Assembly: GCA_003519585.1 (NCBI GenBank)
Contig: DOWL01000036.1
Coordinates: 14,784-32,763, forward strand
Direction: 5' to 3'
Length of the DNA stretch: 17,980 bases
DNA from: Nocardioides sp.
Lineage (GTDB): Bacteria; Actinomycetota; Actinomycetes; Propionibacteriales; Nocardioidaceae
Both the position numbers and the translations under genes were made by a program. This document shows positions 14,025-17,980 of this stretch, piece after piece (position 1 is the first letter of the stretch; each line of letters opens with the position of its first letter). Under the pieces are notes generated by a model. That model ran no database searches. It worked only from the letters and a program-made list of their open reading frames with translations, and had not been told where the DNA came from.

Positions 14025-16190
14025 TCATGCGTGCGTCGCTTTGGACACCGGCGTAAGCGGCAGCACGTGCCTTAGAACACCGTCGTAGTCCTCTTCGCGC
14101 CATCCCAGAATGCGTTGTTCTCGAATAAACGGCAGCGGGATCGTCGGATCGGAGGTGTCGATCTCACGGCCGAGGCGGTGACCGTCAAACACAGCCTCAG
14201 CGATGACGCGGGGCTCGACGCAGTCGCCGATGCGAAGCAGTTGGGTGATCTCCGCTGCGCTCAGACGTTCCGGGTCGGCTGTCAGTTGCTCGTAGAGGTC
14301 ATTGCGGGACCGGCGCTGCGTGACGAGCACTACCGAGTCGACGGTCCAGCTAGTCCCGGTGGCTGCGTGATAGACGTTGTGTCCGCGGATCTCTCCCGGC
14401 TCGATGGAGCTAAGCGCGTGACTAGTGACTAGCTCTACTCCAAGATCGAGCAACGCGTGCATCACGTGCCCACCTTCGTCCGTGTGGAACAGGTAGGCAC
14501 CGACCTGGTCGGCGGGGGTGACCAAGATGACCTTCTTCCCCTCAAGGGCGAGCTTCTGCGCCAGGCTCGATCCCACGAAGTAGCCGTCACAGTCGTACAC
14601 CAGGACTCGGCTGCCATCGACAATCCGTTTGCCGAGCATGACGTCTTCGGGTGTGAACACCATGGCCGAGTGAGTGTCGGCACCCGGGACGGGGAGATGG
14701 GTCATCGGGCTGGTGCCGCTACGGTCCCAGGTCGCGCCCGTAGCGATTACGACCGTTGCCGCACCGTATTCCAGGACGTCTTCGAGGTTGAAGTGTTTGC
14801 CTGTGAGCACGGTGACGTTCGACATCTTCGCCAACTGCGCTTCTCTGTACTCGACCACTCGTCGCCACGTGCGCATCCCGGGAAGCCGCGACACCCAATT
14901 GACGTGGCCGCCTACCTCCGACGCGGCTTCCGCCAGATGGACTGCTTCGAAACCCCGTTCGCCCAGGACACGTGCACATTCCATCCCGGCGGGGCCGGCG
15001 CCGATGATAAGAATGGGATCACCGGCACGGTCGGAGGGGTTGAACTTCTCGGGATGCCAACCGCGGCGGTACTCCTCCCCGACGGTGGCGTTCTGGGTGC
15101 AAACGATCCGACCGCCGCCATTGTTGAAGCGCGAGACGCACATGTTGCAGCCAATGCACTCGCGGATGTCTTCCGCTCTACCCTCCCGGATCTTGTTCGG
15201 GATGAACGGGTCGGAGATCGCCGGGCGAGCGGCGCCGATGATGTCGATCACTCCGTCACCTACCGCCCGGGCCATCAATTCGGGATCTGTGAACCGCCCG
15301 ACGGCCGCGATGGGCTTCTTCGAATAGGGCCTAACCTGCTCGATGTACTGGCGTTGCCAGAAAGGTTCGAAGAACCGCGAGGAACTGACATCGTCCTCCA
15401 AGTGTCCTACTTGCATGTCCCACAGATCGACGATGTCGTCAAGCATCTCGACAGCGCCCACCCCGTCGTCGCTGACCTTGAAAGCCCTGTCCGTGGTGTC
15501 GTTGAAGGAATCAAGACAGAATCCGGCCACGATCGCACAGTCGTCGCCGACTGCTTCACGCACCTGTTCCAGGGTCTCCCGCCAGAACCGAGTCCTGTTC
15601 TCGAGTGATCCGCCGTACTCGTCGGTGCGGTGGTTCCAGTAGCGCCACAGGAACTGGAGCGGGAGCGAGAATCCTTCTCGTGCGGCAACCTGGACCAGGT
15701 CGAATCCGACGTTTCGCGCACGGACCGCTGCATCGACGTACGACTTCTGAATGCGGCGGATGTCGGACTTGTCCATCGCGTAGCAGGAGTGCCCCGACAT
15801 GGCACTCGTTACCTGTGAAGGTCCACCGGCGGGCAGGCGCGTCACGTAACCGGTGTGGTCGGCACCCATGTACACCAGTTGGACACCGGCCAAGGCGTCG
15901 AACTCGTGGACGCGCTCAACCATGAGGCGCAGATTGGCTTCGTCGCGTTCATCGAGCAGCCGTGCTTGGACCCACGGCGAGTCATCGCTCTCCGCGTCGA
16001 CCGCGCAATACTCGGTGTTGATCGCTGCCCACCCGCCTTCTGCCCGCATCCCGCGCAGGTATGCCTGTGCGCCTGGATACTCGACCCCGAGGCCAGAACA
16101 GTGGGGCGCTACGTAGAAGCGATTGCGGAAGGTCTTCGGTCCGACGCGGATGGGTTCGAACAACGGCGCATGGCGGGGGTCCATCGTCAT
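14025..16190 (-). CDS. Trimethylamine/histamine-dehydrogenase-family iron-sulfur flavoprotein (paralogue 2)
   Basis: A 721-residue enzyme with an FMN TIM barrel (residues 9-340: LFEPIRVGPKTFRNRFYVAP, NHRTDEYGGSLENRTRFW), a 4Fe-4S motif, and a C-terminal dinucleotide half (PILIIGAGPAGMECA at ~392-406). Cofactor residues match TMADH almost number for number: Cys31 (VAPHC) corresponds to the Cys30 that binds FMN covalently. Cys345, Cys348, Cys351 and Cys364 (RECIGCNMC, then IVCTQNA) are the cluster ligands. Tyr61 (INTEY) corresponds to Tyr60 of the aromatic bowl. The TMADH Tyr169/His172 region has an insertion and differs (VAAREGFSLPLQF), so the substrate is probably not trimethylamine; histamine dehydrogenase of Nocardioides is a known relative. 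I chose the ATG at 16188-16190 because the protein then matches TMADH length. The frame extends to 16265, but that ATG lies in the loop of a long inverted repeat. The product is likely an imine/demethylated amine plus two electrons. Confidence 0.92.
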   Translation of the reverse strand: MTMDPRHAPLFEPIRVGPKTFRNRFYVAPHCSGLGVEYPGAQAYLRGMRAEGGWAAINTEYCAVDAESDDSPWVQARLLDERDEANLRLMVERVHEFDALAGVQLVYMGADHTGYVTRLPAGGPSQVTSAMSGHSCYAMDKSDIRRIQKSYVDAAVRARNVGFDLVQVAAREGFSLPLQFLWRYWNHRTDEYGGSLENRTRFWRETLEQVREAVGDDCAIVAGFCLDSFNDTTDRAFKVSDDGVGAVEMLDDIVDLWDMQVGHLEDDVSSSRFFEPFWQRQYIEQVRPYSKKPIAAVGRFTDPELMARAVGDGVIDIIGAARPAISDPFIPNKIREGRAEDIRECIGCNMCVSRFNNGGGRIVCTQNATVGEEYRRGWHPEKFNPSDRAGDPILIIGAGPAGMECARVLGERGFEAVHLAEAASEVGGHVNWVSRLPGMRTWRRVVEYREAQLAKMSNVTVLTGKHFNLEDVLEYGAATVVIATGATWDRSGTSPMTHLPVPGADTHSAMVFTPEDVMLGKRIVDGSRVLVYDCDGYFVGSSLAQKLALEGKKVILVTPADQVGAYLFHTDEGGHVMHALLDLGVELVTSHALSSIEPGEIRGHNVYHAATGTSWTVDSVVLVTQRRSRNDLYEQLTADPERLSAAEITQLLRIGDCVEPRVIAEAVFDGHRLGREIDTSDPTIPLPFIREQRILGWREEDYDGVLRHVLPLTPVSKATHA

Positions 16191-16240
16191 CTCGTCACCG
16201 TACGTTCGGGGACTCGCACAGCCCTTCACGGAGACGGCTA

Positions 16241-16288
16241 AGTCGCAGTCTGCAATGTCGGTCATCTGACAATTGCAGACTTGCGACT
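16241..16288. promoter_or_regulatory. 19-bp bulged inverted repeat upstream of paralogue 2
   Basis: The left arm (16241-16259) pairs with 16268-16288 over 19 base pairs, with only two single-base bulges (an A and a T in the longer arm) and an 8-base loop. It lies 51 bases upstream of the chosen start. It may be a regulator binding site or an RNA hairpin in the 5' leader. If translation started at 16265, the ATG would sit in the loop, which argues for the downstream start or for translational control. Confidence 0.65.
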
Positions 16289-16349
16289 GCGCCGAGGAGG
16301 CCCCCGATTCGGAGAGGAGTTGCCCGGAGAGCGCAAATACTCACGCCGA

Positions 16350-16765
16350 AACGTGTTGGACAGCCTTGTCGGATGCGTAGGTCGAAGTACGCGCGCTCCG
16401 ACACGACCTCCCGTCCACGATCTTGTCGACGAGGGTGTATCGATGGACCGCGCACCCTCCGATCGGTGAGAACCGGTTGCGACGACTGTCTTCAGTTCCG
16501 TCTCTACCTGACTCGTGGGCAAACAGGACGTTGTATTCGGTCACATGGCGCCTGAATTCGCCTTGCCCAGAACCGGGGCGTTCAGGAAAGGGCGTGTCCC
16601 TGTAGATCATGTCGTCCGAGAAACAGTCGGGCACTGGGTCAATGTCGCTGGCGGGCCCACGCGGCCACGAGCCGGCAAAACATAGACTCGTTGCTTGCTA
16701 CGACGTCTGCTGGGGAGTTGACACCGCTGAGTTTTGGTAGCGATGTCGCCAGTAGGCGACCGTCA
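16350..16765 (-). pseudogene. Decayed SnoaL-like (NTF2-fold) gene
   Basis: Minus-strand pieces in changing frames follow the order of a SnoaL-like domain (PF12680). ADVVASNESMF (about 16717-16685) comes first, then SDIDPVPDCFSDDMIYRDTP plus FPERPGSGQGEFRRHVTEYN, matching 'D.VADLFADDVVYRDPFPEP..GR..FR..V..Y'. Next come GCAVHRYTLVDKIVDGR and, after a frameshift, EVVSERAYFDLR. Two frameshifts and a missing stretch of perhaps 25-30 residues before GCAVHRY show decay. Its apparent ATG (about 16779) overlaps the end of the small ORF at 16763-16882, as in coupled genes. Intact members are small cyclases, isomerases or hydrolases. It lies upstream of paralogue 2 on the same strand and was probably once part of that operon. 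Confidence 0.7.
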
Positions 16766-16882
16766 GTCGTCATGGTCATGCGCGTCAGGTACAGGCGGAC
16801 CGGGCGGCCCCGCTGGCTTAGGCGGGGGGACAAGCTGCTCGTCATCATCACCCGAAACACTTGCGTCTTCGACCTGGGACAT
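16763..16882 (-). CDS. Small acidic proline-rich ORF, 39 residues, function unknown
   Basis: An ATG at 16880-16882 follows a strong Shine-Dalgarno (AGGAGG, four bases before the ATG). The peptide has an acidic start (VEDASVSGDDDEQ), a Pro-rich middle (PPPKPAGPPGPPVPD) and an Asp/His tail (HDHDD). It has no Cys, no hydrophobic segment and no known domain. Its last codons overlap the apparent start of the SnoaL remnant by 17 bases, so it looks like the first gene of a coupled pair. The Shine-Dalgarno lies within a perfect 10-bp inverted repeat. It could be a real small protein or a regulatory leader peptide. It could also be the preserved N-terminus of a gene whose rest has decayed. I recognise no homologue. 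Confidence 0.4.
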   Translation of the reverse strand: MSQVEDASVSGDDDEQLVPPPKPAGPPGPPVPDAHDHDD

Positions 16883-16908
16883 CGTTCCTCCTAGTGGTGG
16901 AGGAACGA
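16882..16908 (-). promoter_or_regulatory. Perfect 10-bp inverted repeat covering the ribosome-binding site of the small ORF
   Basis: GGAGGAACGA (minus, ending at the first base of the ATG) is complementary to the stretch 17 bases upstream, with a 7-base loop. In RNA this hairpin would hide the ribosome-binding site and touch the start codon. It could equally be a DNA operator. Seen directly; the regulatory role is inferred. Confidence 0.5.
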
Positions 16909-17138
16909 GCGTGCCTTACTGGACGCGCACAACTCTTGCCCCAATCCGCAAAACCGACCTGCGTCTTGACGCAGTACCGACGTTTCCCGGCGGACCAAGA
17001 CCGTCCAGCGACGGGTCTTTGCAGCGCGAGACCAAGGCGTTGCGGGACGTCCCACCGGCCGGCCCGACCGGGGCACGCATGTGCCGGGCTGGAGCTGAGC
17101 CCAACCACTCGCCTTCCACGTCTCGGTCGCGGCTTACC
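16909..17138. other. Gap with no recognisable gene
   Basis: Read on both strands. No coding pattern, repeat or promoter that I would defend. It separates the small ORF from the fragment at 17139-17235. Confidence 0.4.
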
Positions 17139-17235
17139 CTAGGTAAGGAATTTGAGCACCGAAAGCGTGATCGGAAAGCCGACCGTATCGTTCAGGGAGC
17201 GTACGTAGGCAATGTAGCGGCATCCGACCCTGTTC
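17139..17235 (-). pseudogene. Unrecognised C-terminal gene fragment
   Basis: About 30 codons before a TAG (17139-17141) read CRYIAYVRSLNDTVG then FPITLSVLKFLT. The composition and codon use look like the tail of a real protein, and other frames there are broken. No start, no ribosome-binding site and no family that I can name. It may be another relic, from the same strand as the SnoaL remnant and paralogue 2. Confidence 0.3.
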
Positions 17236-17250
17236 CACGTCGGGGACCTG

Positions 17251-17273
17251 CTCTCCGCGGGCCCCGCGGAGAG
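17251..17273. terminator. 10-bp perfect hairpin, possible terminator
   Basis: CTCTCCGCGG and CCGCGGAGAG around a 3-base loop. A very stable GC-rich stem without a T-tract on either side. It lies about 200 bases upstream of the right-end regulator. Confidence 0.5.
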
Positions 17274-17300
17274 CCCAATGTCCGACGTCACTGCACGCAC

Positions 17301-17328
17301 GCCTATTCGAACTTGGGATCGAATAGGC
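17301..17328. promoter_or_regulatory. 10-bp perfect inverted repeat, 8-base spacer
   Basis: GCCTATTCGA and TCGAATAGGC flank ACTTGGGA. The AT-richer arms and regular spacing look more like a protein-binding dyad than a terminator. It lies 145 bases upstream of the PucR-family gene, which often controls itself. Confidence 0.45.
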
Positions 17329-17472
17329 ACGCGTCTCACCCTGCCCATGAGTATTTCACGCCTCCTCGACCAGCCGCGCCCCTGCGCGGATAGGTCGGAG
17401 CACTGAGACTGTATGAAGCGCTAGCGCCAGACGAGGCCCGTAGGACGGGGTTCGACGTGGGATCATGCACGG

Positions 17473-17980
17473 GTGAGTTTCACCGTTGAATCCCTAGTCG
17501 CGGACCCGCTAGTTCGCACCCGCCTGGTTGCGGGGGACTCGGGGCTGCGGAGAGAGATCGCCTGGGCGCACACCTGCGAGGTCGCGGATCCATGGAACTG
17601 GCTCGGCAGCGGTGACCTCCTCATGACGGATGGTTACAGCTTCCCGTCGGAACCGGCCGCTCAGGTTGAATTCATACGCGAGCTTTTCTTAGCAAACATT
17701 TCCGGGCTAGCTCTGGGCGAGGGCTTTGTCGCTCCCCCGCTCACTACGGAGGCGAAAGAAGCGGCCGACGAGCTCGGGTTCCCGATCTTGCAAACCGCCC
17801 GCAGCGTCCCATTCGTGACCATCGCGCGGGTCGTCGCCGAGACGTCAGCGAGTGGCCAAAGCAACTCGCGCCCCGCGCGAGTGCTCCGCTTGTACGACAT
17901 CCTGCGACGCAACCAGCGGCCAGGACCCGGCGACGAGTTGCTCGATCTCCTTGGCGCTGAGCTTCGCGCTGACCTCCACC
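17473..17980 (+). CDS. PucR-family transcriptional regulator, N-terminal part (cut by window edge)
   Basis: The first 169 codons of a regulator continuing past the right edge. Residues ~5-115 carry the PucR N-terminal purine-catabolism regulatory domain (PF07905): TRLVAGDSGLRREIAWAHTC, then EVADPWNWLGSGDLLMTDGY, then GLALGEGF. Family members usually activate nearby catabolic genes. This one has a different N-terminal architecture from the regulator at 865-2091. The start is a GTG at 17473. No Shine-Dalgarno precedes it, and GATCAT sits at -12 to -7, a weak match to a leaderless promoter. An inverted repeat at 17301-17328 lies upstream. The C-terminal HTH is outside the window. Confidence 0.85.
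   Translation, partial: MSFTVESLVADPLVRTRLVAGDSGLRREIAWAHTCEVADPWNWLGSGDLLMTDGYSFPSEPAAQVEFIRELFLANISGLALGEGFVAPPLTTEAKEAADELGFPILQTARSVPFVTIARVVAETSASGQSNSRPARVLRLYDILRRNQRPGPGDELLDLLGAELRADLH

Noticed and set aside
14457..15608. 383-codon plus-strand frame inside paralogue 2
   Set aside because: Mirror frame caused by high GC at third positions of the real gene; no family features and no ribosome-binding site.
16241..16288. Integron attC-like site, because the stem has extra-helical bases
   Set aside because: No GTTRRRY core sites and no integrase or cassette array nearby.

Overview
The window is high-GC DNA of actinobacterial character. The evidence is the codon bias, GTG/TTG starts, PucR-family and Lrp-family regulators, likely leaderless promoters, and GC-rich hairpins without U-tracts. 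No rRNA, tRNA, CRISPR array or intact transposase was seen. About 29% of the window lies outside credible intact genes, which is a lot for an actinobacterium. Several of those gaps hold recognisable decayed genes, so this looks like a reworked accessory catabolic region.

Layout. Left end (1-3375, all minus strand): an SBP (solute-binding protein of the sugar-type periplasmic family), a twin-hairpin terminator, a PucR-type regulator, a Dabb-domain protein, and a metal-dependent cyclase/hydrolase that runs off the edge. Positions 3376-6395: a decayed second copy of the SBP C-terminus, a flavin monoamine oxidase-type gene, and two copies of a 75-bp upstream element, one before the oxidase and one before the SBP. 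Positions 6396-9132 (plus): a lone moaE, then a trimethylamine-dehydrogenase-family (TMADH-family) flavoprotein, here 'paralogue 1'. It lacks one Fe-S cysteine and the flavinylation cysteine. Positions 9133-9935: no intact gene, but a gene fragment and two long inverted repeats. Positions 9936-12911: a Rieske oxygenase and its flavin/ferredoxin reductase (minus, overlapping by 20 nt), divergent from an Lrp/AsnC regulator. A 15-bp palindrome sits over the predicted Rieske start region. Positions 13090-13375: a broken sugar ABC ATPase. Positions 13364-16190 (minus): a GlcG/HbpS-family gene and a TMADH-family 'paralogue 2' with all cofactor cysteines intact, preceded by a 19-bp bulged inverted repeat. 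Positions 16350-16882: a decayed SnoaL-like gene and a small acidic, proline-rich ORF whose ribosome-binding site lies in a perfect inverted repeat. Right end: a second PucR-family regulator (plus), cut by the edge.

How they may work together (inference). An amine oxidase, two TMADH-family dehydrogenases and a Rieske/reductase pair together suggest stepwise oxidation of an N-containing, possibly N-methylated, small molecule. The Rieske protein carries the Glu-Cys-Tyr-His signature of quaternary-ammonium oxygenases. The orphan SBP would sense or bind the substrate. The Dabb and cyclase proteins would process a later intermediate. Three separate regulators suggest several inducible modules. The substrate cannot be read from sequence: neither TMADH paralogue keeps the known TMADH active-site residues, and no transporter permease or one-carbon (formaldehyde) gene is present.

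The most unusual points are the Fe-S ligand loss in paralogue 1, the duplicated regulatory element and decayed SBP copy around the amine oxidase, and the hairpin-embedded small ORF upstream of paralogue 2.
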